Source of the DNA: Maricurvus nonylphenolicus
Lineage (GTDB): Bacteria > Pseudomonadota > Gammaproteobacteria > Pseudomonadales > Cellvibrionaceae
DNA: 64,000 nt
Assembly (NCBI RefSeq): GCF_042854845.1
Contig: NZ_AP031498.1
Span: 4,650,001-4,714,000, forward strand
Direction: 5' to 3'
The position numbers and the translations under genes are program-made. The notes below the pieces were generated by a model, which was not told the origin of the DNA, searched no databases, and saw only the letters and a program-made list of their open reading frames with translations. Below are positions 52,257 through 61,237 of the stretch, piece after piece. Each line of letters starts with the position of its first letter. Within the stretch, counting starts at the first letter, position 1.

Positions 52257-52595
52257 TTATACCAAAATCTTTACTTTCAAGCCTGCAAACAATCTAAACA
52301 TCCATATCAAAGGTTTTCGTGCATCAACACTTAGAACATTTTTCCTGTTATCTCTAGTCCATTTTTCAATATAGCCGGGGCCTTTATCCGCGGCCGCCTT
52401 AAATTGATATACCCTTCGTCTACGATTACCTTCAGCATCGGCATTAAACATCATAACTTCAACCACTGAAGGTTCCAAAAGACGCTCACTGTAAAACTCA
52501 ATTTCCTCAGTAGCCTCCTTGGGAAGAGGCATCGAATGAAGGACTTCAGATTGCAACTCTGATCGCGTAACTGATTCTCCCAGACCTTTTGCCAA
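52257..52595 (-). CDS. small protein of unknown function, probably frameshifted at 5' end
   Basis: The 112-residue frame opens with a TTG and has no ribosome site, yet the frame stays open and protein-like upstream (QYLITTAELKFDEILEG) without a start codon. In another frame an ATG at about 52670 gives MQSNKDQETISDYH. A one- or two-base shift near 52625-52640 would join the two into a full protein of about 135 residues. The body (EIEFYSERLLEPSVVEVMMF; RRRRVYQFKAAADKGPGYI) is not recognised. It is last in the operon. Confidence 0.5.
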   Translation of the reverse strand: MAKGLGESVTRSELQSEVLHSMPLPKEATEEIEFYSERLLEPSVVEVMMFNADAEGNRRRRVYQFKAAADKGPGYIEKWTRDNRKNVLSVDARKPLIWMFRLFAGLKVKILV

Positions 52596-52686
52596 GCCCT
52601 CAAGAATCTCATCAAACTTAAGCTCTGCAGTGGTAATCAGATATTGTTTCTTGATCTTTATTAGACTGCATACTCTCTACCTCAAC

Positions 52687-53967
52687 TCACAGATATAACT
52701 CTGATATTACGTCTTCAAGTACCACAACCATACGTATCAGATCTTCTTCACTAACCGTAAAGGGCGGAGCGAAACAAATAATATTGTGATCTTCTGACAC
52801 GCCTCCAGGCCAGTAAAACACACCTTTTTCAATACCTTTTTTGACAATTAAAGCAGAGGGTTTGATATCCAAGCCAGGCAAAGGCTCAACCTCTACCGCC
52901 CATAACATACCTACTCCTCTGACATCCTTGACTCCCTTCTGAAAGCGCAAAGGCCTCAACAATTCACCTAATCTAGAGCCCATATCATCAACCCTATCCA
53001 GTAAATTCTCTTCCTCGATAACCTTTAAATTTTCAAATGCCGCGGCACAAGCTGGCGGGTTCCCCCCTAGGGTATGATAGAAGAGTGGCAAACCTCCAGC
53101 CTCGAGAACTTCAAATATCTCTCCTCTTCCTGAAACAGCACCAAGGGCCCCATACCCCCCCGTCAATCCCTTAGCCATGCTAATAATATCTGGCACAAAA
53201 CCCGCCTGATCATAACCCATACGTGAGCCTGTTCGACCAAAACCGGTAACAACCTCATCGCTAATCAATAAAATATCATGCTGACGACATAACTCCTCGA
53301 CTTCCTGCCAATACTCAGGCGGTGAAGCTGTTGCACCAGAGCTAGAAGCCCCTATAGGCTCAACAATCATTGCAGCAATAGAATCAGCGCCATGGCTTTC
53401 AATGGTTGCCCTTAGTGCATCTAACGCTTTATTAACACTATTTTCAGACTCACCTTCTGCACAGTAACAGCTAGGCACTACAGGCATTTCTGCCAGGTAA
53501 GGCTCCAGCCCTTTACGCCTGAAAGCATTGGTTGTCATCGATAAAGCACCCATCGTGGTACCGTGATAGGAGTACTCACGGGATATAATTTTCCATTTTG
53601 TACGCTTACCCCGGAGATAATGATAGTGCCTAGCCAAGCGTATGGCCGCCTCATTTGCTTCCGAGCCAGAGTTGACAAAGTGAACCCTATCCAAGTTGGG
53701 ATGCAACCACTTTTGCTTTAAAACTTCAGCCAGTGCTATTCGCTCAGGACACTGAAGCGTAGGTGACAAATGACTTCTTTTCCAAATCGTTTCTGCAATA
53801 ACATCAGCTATATCTTTTCGGCCAAATCCAATAGCATTTACACCAAACTGACCCGCTGCATCCAAAAGAGAGCTTCCATCCGATCGAAATAAACGAGCGC
53901 CTTCAGCATTAACAATTCCCTCTTCCTGAAGTTGATCCCATCCTGGACGAAGTACATCTAGTTTCAT
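52687..53967 (-). CDS. class III aminotransferase (catabolic operon)
   Basis: The 426-residue PLP enzyme of the ornithine/omega-aminotransferase class carries NSGSEANEAAIRLARHY, SYHGTTMGALS, the PLP contact DEVVTGFGRTGS, and the Schiff-base Lys in SMAKGLTGGYGALGA. I place the start at 53967 (MKLDVLRPGW) with AGTAGG upstream. The longer frame to 53994 would run through the end of the upstream gene. Substrate unknown; next to a thiol dioxygenase, a hypotaurine- or taurine-type amine is possible. Confidence 0.85.
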   Translation of the reverse strand: MKLDVLRPGWDQLQEEGIVNAEGARLFRSDGSSLLDAAGQFGVNAIGFGRKDIADVIAETIWKRSHLSPTLQCPERIALAEVLKQKWLHPNLDRVHFVNSGSEANEAAIRLARHYHYLRGKRTKWKIISREYSYHGTTMGALSMTTNAFRRKGLEPYLAEMPVVPSCYCAEGESENSVNKALDALRATIESHGADSIAAMIVEPIGASSSGATASPPEYWQEVEELCRQHDILLISDEVVTGFGRTGSRMGYDQAGFVPDIISMAKGLTGGYGALGAVSGRGEIFEVLEAGGLPLFYHTLGGNPPACAAAFENLKVIEEENLLDRVDDMGSRLGELLRPLRFQKGVKDVRGVGMLWAVEVEPLPGLDIKPSALIVKKGIEKGVFYWPGGVSEDHNIICFAPPFTVSEEDLIRMVVVLEDVISELYL

Positions 53968-53974
53968 ATTCAAC

Positions 53975-54502
53975 CTACTTTGTAAGAACATCATCCAATT
54001 CTGTTTGCGCGATCAAATTGGCATAATTGGACATTATCTTGGAGGTAACGCCCAGCAACACATCCATAAACTGACCAATGGTGTAACCAGCACCTATAAA
54101 CTCTTGCAGATCATCAGGAGATAAATTCCCCCTGCTCTCTACAATTTTTTTCACTGTCATTCTTAGTGCTTCTTGCTTGAGGTTATTCAGTGGCTTTCCA
54201 GACAAGAGCGCCTCGACTGCCTCTTGTGCCATACCGGATTGGGACGCCATCATTTTATGTGCCGCCTCGCAATAACCGCACCCATTGATCCGGCTTACCG
54301 TAATAAAGACAATATGCTGCTCTTCCTGATTAAGGCTTGTCGAATCTGAAAAAAGCTCAAAAAGCTTCTGGTAGCCCTCATAAAACGACCTTGATAGAGA
54401 AAAAACTTTATGTGCATTAGGAATAAAGCCAAAACGCTCAGAGGCATTCTCTAGTAAATCGTCAGAAGTATTAGATGAAGAGCAAAACGCTTGCACAGGC
54501 AT
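53975..54502 (-). CDS. AhpD/carboxymuconolactone decarboxylase-like protein
   Basis: A roughly 175-residue helical protein of the AhpD-like superfamily. It holds the redox motif NGCGYCEAAH (CxxC plus a His three residues on), which gives peroxidase or disulfide activity in AhpD proteins. A long N-terminal helix (FGFIPNAHKVFSLSRSFYEGY) resembles the PA0269-type uncharacterised peroxidase-related group. The ATG at 54502 has GGTGAG upstream; an in-frame GTG at 54514 is the alternative. It lies between the TonB receptor and the aminotransferase. Confidence 0.82.
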   Translation of the reverse strand: MPVQAFCSSSNTSDDLLENASERFGFIPNAHKVFSLSRSFYEGYQKLFELFSDSTSLNQEEQHIVFITVSRINGCGYCEAAHKMMASQSGMAQEAVEALLSGKPLNNLKQEALRMTVKKIVESRGNLSPDDLQEFIGAGYTIGQFMDVLLGVTSKIMSNYANLIAQTELDDVLTK

Positions 54503-54593
54503 AACAACACTCACCGGAAAGTAACTGAAAAATAATAAACATGTGAAATTCAGGAGCTAGCAATAAATCGCTTATCGTTAGCTCCATAGAGGC

Positions 54594-57038
54594 CTAGAAG
54601 TTTACACGAGCCCGAATAGCGTAATCCGCTTCACGCCCCTTGGTTGCCACATGGGAACCGTACATAAAAGGGATGTCATTGGAGTAGGTATGATATTCCT
54701 TGTCTGTAATATTTCGGCCTATCAGTGACACATCCCACTTACCAGACTGCGCCCCCAGAGTAATCGCCAAATTGAACAGAGCATAGGCATCCTGTTCTGT
54801 CAGAGGATCATTATCAGGTACGGTGTAATGTTCACCCGTGTAATTTACATCAAAGACCGTACGCAGGAATAAGCTACCACTCAGTTCTATTTCATGCTCT
54901 AACGATAAACTAGCGCTGACTTCAGGCGTAAACCCATTGGTTCCACCAGAAAGGTCCTGCTCACAACTTGCAGCCATACCGGTAAGAGGATTCACGCCAA
55001 TGGCCGTAGCATTGCCTGAGGTTGTGCCAGCAGGTGGTGCAGTAAACAAACCACTAAAGCCTAAATTGGTTTTTTGAGTCGCGGTACAGCCAGCATTAGG
55101 GTACTCATCAAATTCAAAATCGACATAACCAATCGATCCCGCCAGCAGTAATTCCTCGGTTAGCTGCCAACGACCATCTAGTTCTATACCTTGAATCGTA
55201 GCTGACGCTGCGTTTTCTACGTTAACTGCAGAGGTACCTGTAAAAATAGCTGCCTGCAAGTCACTGTAGTCCATATGAAACGCCGCGACATTGATTTCTG
55301 CGGTATTATCCAACAACATCATCTTGGAGCCAATTTCGAAGGACTTTACCTTCTCCTGATCAAAAACAGCCTCTTCTGGATTCGCACTAAACGCAAGCGC
55401 GTTAAAGCCTCCAGCCTTGGTACCATTCGAGATTCGACCATAGACCATAACGTCTTCGGTAAGATCCCACTGCAGGATAGCGCTATAAGTCCAATCATAC
55501 TCATTCTGCTCTAACCCCTCATGGTTATGCGGAGTAAACTCTGCTAGAGCCAATGACACGGCATTACAATTTGCAGCCGTATTGGCAACTGTAAAACTGT
55601 CCCATTCAGCACAGAAGGTAGATTGATCAGCTTTCTTTTTCTCTTCACCATAGCGAACACCGAGGGTCAACGTTACTGTTTCAGAAAGATCCTTGGTTCC
55701 TTGGAAAAACGCGGCCCATGAATCACTTTCCTGATCTAACGTGCTCGCACGCGTAAACTGACCAACACTTGCAGCTGTTGCTTGAGCAACTGCTGGCAGC
55801 ATCCCCAATTCGTTCTCCAGACCGAAAGCAATCAAAGGCCCCAGGCTATCAGAATCCAGTGGATCTACATTTATGTTAGTACGGTTCTTATAATCAAAAT
55901 TACTTTCTTGATAATAAAGACCGGTTAAGAACTCAAAACCCTCGCCCAAATCTGACACATAGCGCAGCTCGAAGCTGTTTTGATCATATTCCTCATAATC
56001 TTCCAGACCTAAACCATCAATCTCAGTGGAATCAAGATCCAGCATGTACTCTTTTTCATAAGCCGAATATCCGTAAATTGCCGTTAATGTACCGCTGGCA
56101 AGATCGTAATCAGCACGGAGAGCAATCTCATCAAAGTCCCCCTCATTCGTAGCACCAGCACCATAATCAATACCAGGCGTATTATTACCGATAGTCGTTT
56201 TACCATTCTCAGGATTAAGATCGCCACTCAGCCCTAATAAGGCATATGCTCCCTGCAAAGATGGGGATACAACTGTTTCCTCAGCAGCGCCGCCCTTATT
56301 ATCCCATTCACCATGTTCGACTTTTAATTTTATCGTCAAGTCTTCAGATGCATCCCAATCAAATGATAAGCGAGCAGCGGCCTCATCGTCTTCAGGCCCC
56401 TGATGATCATAATAGGTGTTATCTACCCAGCCATCTTTTAGGGAACGATCCATGAACGCCAGGCGCGCACGAAGCGTGTCACTTAAAGGGCCAGAGACAT
56501 AACCTTGTAACTCCGTTTCTTCATGCTGAACTTCATACATGGCAGACAACTGCCCTTCAAACTCTTCTGTCGGGGTAGCCGAGGTAATGTTTAATGCACC
56601 ACCAATGGTATTTTTACCAAACAGAGTACTCTGCGGCCCCCTTAACACCTCAACCAAACCTACATCCAGAAAGGCAAATCGAGATTGGGCCCCTCGACCG
56701 CGATAAATCCCATCCGAAAAAGTGCCTACTGATTGCTCAATACTTGAGGTCAAACCTCCTGACTGTATACCACGAATAGAAATTGTTTCTCCATAGCCAC
56801 TCGTATTTACAGAGAAGTTCGGAATATATGCCGCAAAGTTTTCCATATCAGGAATAACCGATTCAGCAATCTTGTTACCATCCATCGCCGAAACTGAAAT
56901 AGGCACGTCTTGCAGGTTTTCAGCCCTCTTCTGGGCTGTTACCACAACCTCTTCCAGCGTAAAACTCTCCGCTATAGTATTACCCGAAACAATCGCGGCT
57001 ACGATGGCTATATAGATTGGCTTATGTACTTTTTTCAT
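54594..57038 (-). CDS. TonB-dependent outer-membrane receptor (catabolic operon)
   Basis: The 814-residue receptor has a signal peptide (KPIYIAIVAAIVSGNTIA), TonB box region LEEVVVTAQKRAENLQ, a plug with VEVLRGPQSTLFGKNTIGGA, and a long barrel ending in RARVNF. It contains two cysteines in a loop (NAGCTATQ and AASCEQD) that could form a surface disulfide. It lies 46 bp after the thiol dioxygenase gene and 79 bp before the AhpD-like gene, so it is cotranscribed and probably imports the operon's substrate. Confidence 0.94.
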   Translation of the reverse strand: MKKVHKPIYIAIVAAIVSGNTIAESFTLEEVVVTAQKRAENLQDVPISVSAMDGNKIAESVIPDMENFAAYIPNFSVNTSGYGETISIRGIQSGGLTSSIEQSVGTFSDGIYRGRGAQSRFAFLDVGLVEVLRGPQSTLFGKNTIGGALNITSATPTEEFEGQLSAMYEVQHEETELQGYVSGPLSDTLRARLAFMDRSLKDGWVDNTYYDHQGPEDDEAAARLSFDWDASEDLTIKLKVEHGEWDNKGGAAEETVVSPSLQGAYALLGLSGDLNPENGKTTIGNNTPGIDYGAGATNEGDFDEIALRADYDLASGTLTAIYGYSAYEKEYMLDLDSTEIDGLGLEDYEEYDQNSFELRYVSDLGEGFEFLTGLYYQESNFDYKNRTNINVDPLDSDSLGPLIAFGLENELGMLPAVAQATAASVGQFTRASTLDQESDSWAAFFQGTKDLSETVTLTLGVRYGEEKKKADQSTFCAEWDSFTVANTAANCNAVSLALAEFTPHNHEGLEQNEYDWTYSAILQWDLTEDVMVYGRISNGTKAGGFNALAFSANPEEAVFDQEKVKSFEIGSKMMLLDNTAEINVAAFHMDYSDLQAAIFTGTSAVNVENAASATIQGIELDGRWQLTEELLLAGSIGYVDFEFDEYPNAGCTATQKTNLGFSGLFTAPPAGTTSGNATAIGVNPLTGMAASCEQDLSGGTNGFTPEVSASLSLEHEIELSGSLFLRTVFDVNYTGEHYTVPDNDPLTEQDAYALFNLAITLGAQSGKWDVSLIGRNITDKEYHTYSNDIPFMYGSHVATKGREADYAIRARVNF

Positions 57039-57084
57039 TATCGCTCTCTCCAGACTTATCGTTATTGGTTAACTCTTTTAAAAT

Positions 57085-57687
57085 TTATTCAGGAATAGCT
57101 ACCGACGCCTTAATCTTGACTGTTCTGCGACCGTCCGCCTCCTCTCGCAAAACCTCAAAGAAATCACTACGTCCCCTATCTTCAGTCATGGCATAGATAT
57201 CAAAGAATATTGCCCCATTCTCCCCTGCCGTAACTTGATGAATATTGCTATCTCCAGACAAAATAGCTGAACATTCATCTTCGGCGACCACAGTTATTTT
57301 CCCAGGAACTATATTAAACTCACCGGATTCACAAACTTGGCCAAAATCACTTAACGAGAAGTTTTCAACCTTTACCTCACCTCGAATAAGGCGCATAACC
57401 CCTGCAAAACCGTGATGGTCGTGAGCGTCAATGCATGCCCCAGGCTTCATAAACATGATTAGGGCAACCATGCGCTTGCTCACATAAGGAATCGCATATG
57501 AAAGCCCTTCACCAAACTCATGCTTCTCATCAATATCTTCTTCGGTAAAACGCTCAATCTCACCCAATAAAGACATTGCCTTTTCAGCAAAGATATTTTC
57601 AGTGACAGCATCATTACCGACAAACTCACAACAGAGTATTTCTAACGCCTGAAAAGCTGACTTATTATTTTCCGTAAATGTATTCAT
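57085..57687 (-). CDS. three-histidine thiol dioxygenase-like cupin (PCO/ADO type)
   Basis: The 200-residue cupin has HxH ligands His89 and His91 in DAHDHHGFAGVMRLIRGEVK and a third His150 in SGDSNIHQVTAG. This order and spacing match the PCO/ADO thiol dioxygenases (cysteamine or N-terminal cysteine dioxygenases), which add O2 to a thiol to give a sulfinate. FFDIYAM follows as in that family. No fourth acidic ligand is seen, as expected. It sits between a GSAM-like enzyme and the receptor, 15 bp after the former. Confidence 0.78.
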   Translation of the reverse strand: MNTFTENNKSAFQALEILCCEFVGNDAVTENIFAEKAMSLLGEIERFTEEDIDEKHEFGEGLSYAIPYVSKRMVALIMFMKPGACIDAHDHHGFAGVMRLIRGEVKVENFSLSDFGQVCESGEFNIVPGKITVVAEDECSAILSGDSNIHQVTAGENGAIFFDIYAMTEDRGRSDFFEVLREEADGRRTVKIKASVAIPE

Positions 57688-57702
57688 TAGTAATACCCCC
57701 TG

Positions 57703-59031
57703 TTACATTTCGCTCAGCATAAACTGATGAGTAACATCCACCATATGATCTATATCTGCCTCAGTCATCACTGTAGACAACAATAACGCTCCTCTAGGCA
57801 GCGCAAATACACCATGGTTAAACCAATAAGTAGAGAGTTGCATCATCAAATCTTTTTCTTTTTTTATAAGTTCAAATAAGCTTCGTCGATCACTGTAATC
57901 ACCAGAAACCAAACTGAATCCAATCATCGATCCATAACCATGGACCTTGCCATTCACTCCTGTAGCGCTCATGGCCACTCGCAACCCAATCCTTGCTCTA
58001 TCACCTAACAACGCCAGATGATCGTAGGCAGACTTATCCATAAGCTGCATAGATTTAATGCCTGATGCCATACTGACTGGATGCCCATTAAACGAACCTC
58101 CCTGCGGTACCAAAGCGCCATGTTCAGACGTAGAATCAAATACCTGCATTACTTCCCGCCTGCCACCAACGACCCCCAAAGGCATTCCGCCTCCAACAAA
58201 TTTACCCACAGTGCAGATATCAGGCGTAATGCCATACACCTCTTGCATGCCGTTATAGCTTCCGCGAGCAGTCATAACTTCATCAAGAATAATGAGAACG
58301 CCACGATTCTTCGCCCATTCACAAAGCCCGGAAATATATTCCTGGTCCGCCATCAGAAAACGCATAAAACCTGGCACAAGATCGATGAGAATAGCTGCTA
58401 GATCATCAACCACCTCTTCCAGAATTGCGATGCTTCGCGCCAAATCATTAAATGGAATAATGACTGAATCGTTGAGTACGGCCTTGGGTGTACCCGATGC
58501 GGTAGCTACTGATTTAGGTTTATCTAATGGCCCCCAATTCGCAGGGGAAGCGTTCTGACTGACCTCTGCCAAATCCAGCGATCCATGATAGGTACCTTCA
58601 ACTTTTGCAATTTTAGCCTTCTCTGTATATGCACGAGCAGCCTTCACAGCCAGCATGACGGCCTCTGTTCCAGAGTTTGTAAAGCGAATCTGCTCAAACG
58701 CAGGAATCCTATCTACCAGAATCTCAGCCAATTGAATCTCCGGCTTTGTGGGCAGACTTACACCAATAAGCTCTTTAGCCTGTGCACTAATGGCCTCTAC
58801 AATGTCAGGATGACAATGTCCGTGTATGCCCGAAGATAAGCTGTTCGTAAAATCAATTCTTTCGACACCATCCTCATCGACAAACCTCGCACCCTGACCA
58901 CTTTTTGCGTAAAGCGGATATGGCGCAAAGTAAACGGTATCTCGGGTTGCTCCACCGGCAATAACCTTCTGCGCTCTCTTGAATAATGCACACGATTCAC
59001 TTTCAGCAGATGGATACAGCGCTTTAGTCAT
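57703..59031 (-). CDS. glutamate-1-semialdehyde aminomutase-like PLP enzyme
   Basis: The 442-residue class III PLP protein resembles HemL-type aminomutases: RFTNSGTEAVMLAVKAARAY, VEGTYHGSLD, DEVMTARGSYNG, and the Schiff-base Lys in TVGKFVGGGMPLGVVGG. The final domain has GSFNGHPVSMASGI. It is too divergent around the N-terminus to be the housekeeping HemL, and it leads a catabolic-looking operon, so it likely handles another amino substrate. It is the first gene after the promoter at 59194-59221. Confidence 0.82.
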   Translation of the reverse strand: MTKALYPSAESESCALFKRAQKVIAGGATRDTVYFAPYPLYAKSGQGARFVDEDGVERIDFTNSLSSGIHGHCHPDIVEAISAQAKELIGVSLPTKPEIQLAEILVDRIPAFEQIRFTNSGTEAVMLAVKAARAYTEKAKIAKVEGTYHGSLDLAEVSQNASPANWGPLDKPKSVATASGTPKAVLNDSVIIPFNDLARSIAILEEVVDDLAAILIDLVPGFMRFLMADQEYISGLCEWAKNRGVLIILDEVMTARGSYNGMQEVYGITPDICTVGKFVGGGMPLGVVGGRREVMQVFDSTSEHGALVPQGGSFNGHPVSMASGIKSMQLMDKSAYDHLALLGDRARIGLRVAMSATGVNGKVHGYGSMIGFSLVSGDYSDRRSLFELIKKEKDLMMQLSTYWFNHGVFALPRGALLLSTVMTEADIDHMVDVTHQFMLSEM

Positions 59032-59158
59032 TAGATAACTTCCTTCAACGTCATAAAGAAACCAACGATCAACCTGAAACAGTGCCTACGCTGAAAAGGT
59101 CAATTTCAGCACCAACACCCTTCACAACTCTTGTTAGCAATAGACAACCACACAAACT

Positions 59159-59175
59159 TGATCGCTTTTCGACCA
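59159..59175. promoter_or_regulatory. candidate TetR operator downstream of promoter
   Basis: TGATCGCTTTTCGACCA is an imperfect inverted repeat (TGATCG versus TGGTCG in the complementary arm, 5-nt centre). It lies about 12-28 bp downstream of the predicted transcription start of the catabolic operon, where a repressor would block RNA polymerase. Confidence 0.35.
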
Positions 59176-59193
59176 ATAAGTTAATAATACAAT

Positions 59194-59221
59194 ATTATAT
59201 TAAGCATCACTTTACCGTCAA
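59194..59221 (-). promoter_or_regulatory. strong sigma-70 promoter of catabolic operon
   Basis: On the minus strand TTGACG (59216-59221), a 16-bp spacer and consensus TATAAT (59194-59199). Transcription should start near 59187, giving a leader of about 155 nt before the GSAM-like ATG at 59031. Confidence 0.6.
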
Positions 59222-59512
59222 ACAAAAATCTCATTCGCTAATACCATTTAGTTTAGTAATGCCTGAAATTTATCGCATTGCAGATATCAGCCGCCCAATA
59301 GCAGCAGCAGAGAAAACCAATAACTCATTGATAATTATAAGGTTTTAAGAGATTTATATAGAAGATAGTGACCAGGAACACAGTTGAGACATACACCCTG
59401 GAGACTGAGGTAGAGCAGCCTCGAACGACCAAGGCTGGTTACAAAAAAGGTCGCCCGACAGATAGCCCCATCAGAAAATTGAGGATAACTTACTTTTTAC
59501 TGCAATTAAGAA

Positions 59513-60217
59513 CTAACGCCGGGTTATTGAATTACCTAATAATTGCAATTCATCAGCAATATGAGAGAGCCTTGCCATCAACTCAACATCTTGCCCCCCC
59601 TGGCCTCCAGCATTAAATTGTTCAGCTGCACTCCAAAGGAGCTTGGCGCAATCCATCATACGCTGGTGTCGCTTTTCAGGATTAACCTCAGGTAGATCAA
59701 AAATGTAACTTCTATTTAGATAATCAATGGAGCCAAAATAGGTGTACACAAAAAGAAGGGAGTCAATATCTTTAGGGAGCCTACGACTCTCCACTCCCTT
59801 TTGAACAATATCAATCAGTACTTCGATAACCGGATTTTGCAACGCCGGATTCTCTTCACTGCGAGAAGTCCTGGTTAACCCTCGATAAATAGCGGCGGGA
59901 CGATTGAAAAACTCCCTGTGCGCTTCTATCTCCTGGGTATAACACACACTGAATCGTAAATACTGCTCATACACATCTTCTACATCTGCCACCTGCTCTC
60001 TTAACTTTTCAGCTAAACGCATATACTGCCTGGCAATAAGTTGCTTCAATATGTCTAACTTATTTGAGAAGTACTGAAATAAGGTTTTTTCCGTAATATT
60101 AGCGGCACTTGCAATTGATTTAGTCGATGTCTTCAAATACCCACGCTTGAGTATTTCAGCTCCAGCAGCATCCAACACTGCATCAATTTTGGCATTTTTT
60201 AGCGCATTATTATTCAT
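59513..60217 (-). CDS. TetR-family transcriptional regulator 1
   Basis: The 234-residue regulator has an N-terminal TetR HTH (VLDAAGAEILKRGYLKTSTKSIASAANITEKTLFQYFSNK in pieces; recognition helix about residues 45-54) and a variable helical ligand domain. It lies 481 bp upstream of the catabolic operon on the same strand and 13 bp after a second TetR gene. It may repress the operon until the ligand binds; that is inferred from position. Confidence 0.88.
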   Translation of the reverse strand: MNNNALKNAKIDAVLDAAGAEILKRGYLKTSTKSIASAANITEKTLFQYFSNKLDILKQLIARQYMRLAEKLREQVADVEDVYEQYLRFSVCYTQEIEAHREFFNRPAAIYRGLTRTSRSEENPALQNPVIEVLIDIVQKGVESRRLPKDIDSLLFVYTYFGSIDYLNRSYIFDLPEVNPEKRHQRMMDCAKLLWSAAEQFNAGGQGGQDVELMARLSHIADELQLLGNSITRR

Positions 60218-60230
60218 CAGAACTCTCTAT

Positions 60231-60986
60231 CTATACTCGTCCAAGCGATTTTATTCGAAAAAGACCGCTTTCCAATCTCTGACAAATCGCTTCCATTTCA
60301 CCATAATCTACGGTCAACTTTTCAGAATCTGCCATCATCAGCGGTGCGAGAAAGTCCAGAATTTCCCTGACGACATCCCTTGCACTCGTCGCCGGGTTGC
60401 CGCCGTCAATTAAATAAAAGGTGCTCCTTTCCAGGCAACCCATAAGGATATAATTCAACTCCTCTATATCCACCTCCGCCTTAAGCTCCCCTGCAGCCAA
60501 GCCCTGCTCTAGAATACGCTTTGACAGATTCACATAGTCTTTAGCTAAACGCGTCTCAAGGGTTGACCAGAAGCCGTCATATTCAGGTTCACGCGCAACC
60601 CAATAGGCGGAAATAAAATGCACAAAAAGGCCATTCGAGTTGGAGAATTCAACCAGCGACAACTCTAAAAAGGTAAGTAGTTGGGAGCTAAACGAGGATT
60701 CTCCAATTAACTTCTCCGCAATCCTCTGAGCCAATTCACTGTAGTTTTTCTCAACTACTGCCTCAAGCAGCAAGGTTTTATTCTTGAAATAATGGTAGAT
60801 AGTGCCCTCTGAAACACCCGCTTCAGCCGCAATTTGACGGGTAGAGGTATCCCAAAAAGACTGCTTATCAACAAGCGTTGATACCGCGCGAAGTATGGTT
60901 TCCTCCCTATGATCAACCCGCGTTCGCGGTGTAATTTTACCTTCAGATCCCCCCATCAATACCTCCCCCCCAAATGCTTCAGTCAT
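60231..60986 (-). CDS. TetR-family transcriptional regulator 2
   Basis: A 251-residue TetR regulator with HTH about residues 40-75 (STRQIAAEAGVSEGTIYHYFKNK) and a longer N-terminal extension (MTEAFGGEVLMGGSEGKITPR) than usual. The extension might be shortened by a downstream start. It is cotranscribed with TetR 1 and divergent from the DUF6796-like/SulP pair, whose promoter it could control through the inverted repeat at 61134-61152. Confidence 0.88.
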   Translation of the reverse strand: MTEAFGGEVLMGGSEGKITPRTRVDHREETILRAVSTLVDKQSFWDTSTRQIAAEAGVSEGTIYHYFKNKTLLLEAVVEKNYSELAQRIAEKLIGESSFSSQLLTFLELSLVEFSNSNGLFVHFISAYWVAREPEYDGFWSTLETRLAKDYVNLSKRILEQGLAAGELKAEVDIEELNYILMGCLERSTFYLIDGGNPATSARDVVREILDFLAPLMMADSEKLTVDYGEMEAICQRLESGLFRIKSLGRV

Positions 60987-61133
60987 GCTTGAAAATTATA
61001 CCACAAGCAGACATTCAAACTTCTAATCTGTCCAGTGTCAGGACCATTTGACGCACAATATCATCGCCGACCAGCCGAAAAGTATAGTAGATCACTACAT
61101 CATAATGTGTTACTTTACCCCCCTTCACCAAAA

Positions 61134-61152
61134 CTGTATATATTTCATACAG
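61134..61152. promoter_or_regulatory. candidate operator in divergent tetR / transporter region
   Basis: CTGTATATATTTCATACAG has perfect 6-bp arms (CTGTAT/ATACAG) and a 7-nt centre, a typical TetR-type operator size. It lies 86-104 bp before the membrane-protein start and 148 bp from the TetR 2 start. Confidence 0.4.
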
Positions 61153-61237
61153 AAAAACAACCATAAGCGTCACCCACTCTGCGGAACGGCAATACGTGGA
61201 CAGGCGCCCTTTTCTTACAACCTTAGGAGCAGGAACG

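Larger units (their letters stand above)
59032..59512. other. 481-bp upstream region of the catabolic operon
   Basis: The gap lies between the stop of the TetR gene and the start of the GSAM-like gene, both on minus. It contains a near-consensus promoter and a palindrome near 59159-59175. The plus-strand ORF at 59368-59616 overlaps the TetR gene and is not credible. No RNA gene was seen. Confidence 0.5.

Noticed and set aside
59368..59616. 82-codon plus frame (EVEQPRTTKAGYKKGRP)
   Set aside because: It begins with GTG without a ribosome site and runs antisense into the TetR gene; the basic stretch alone is not enough to support it.
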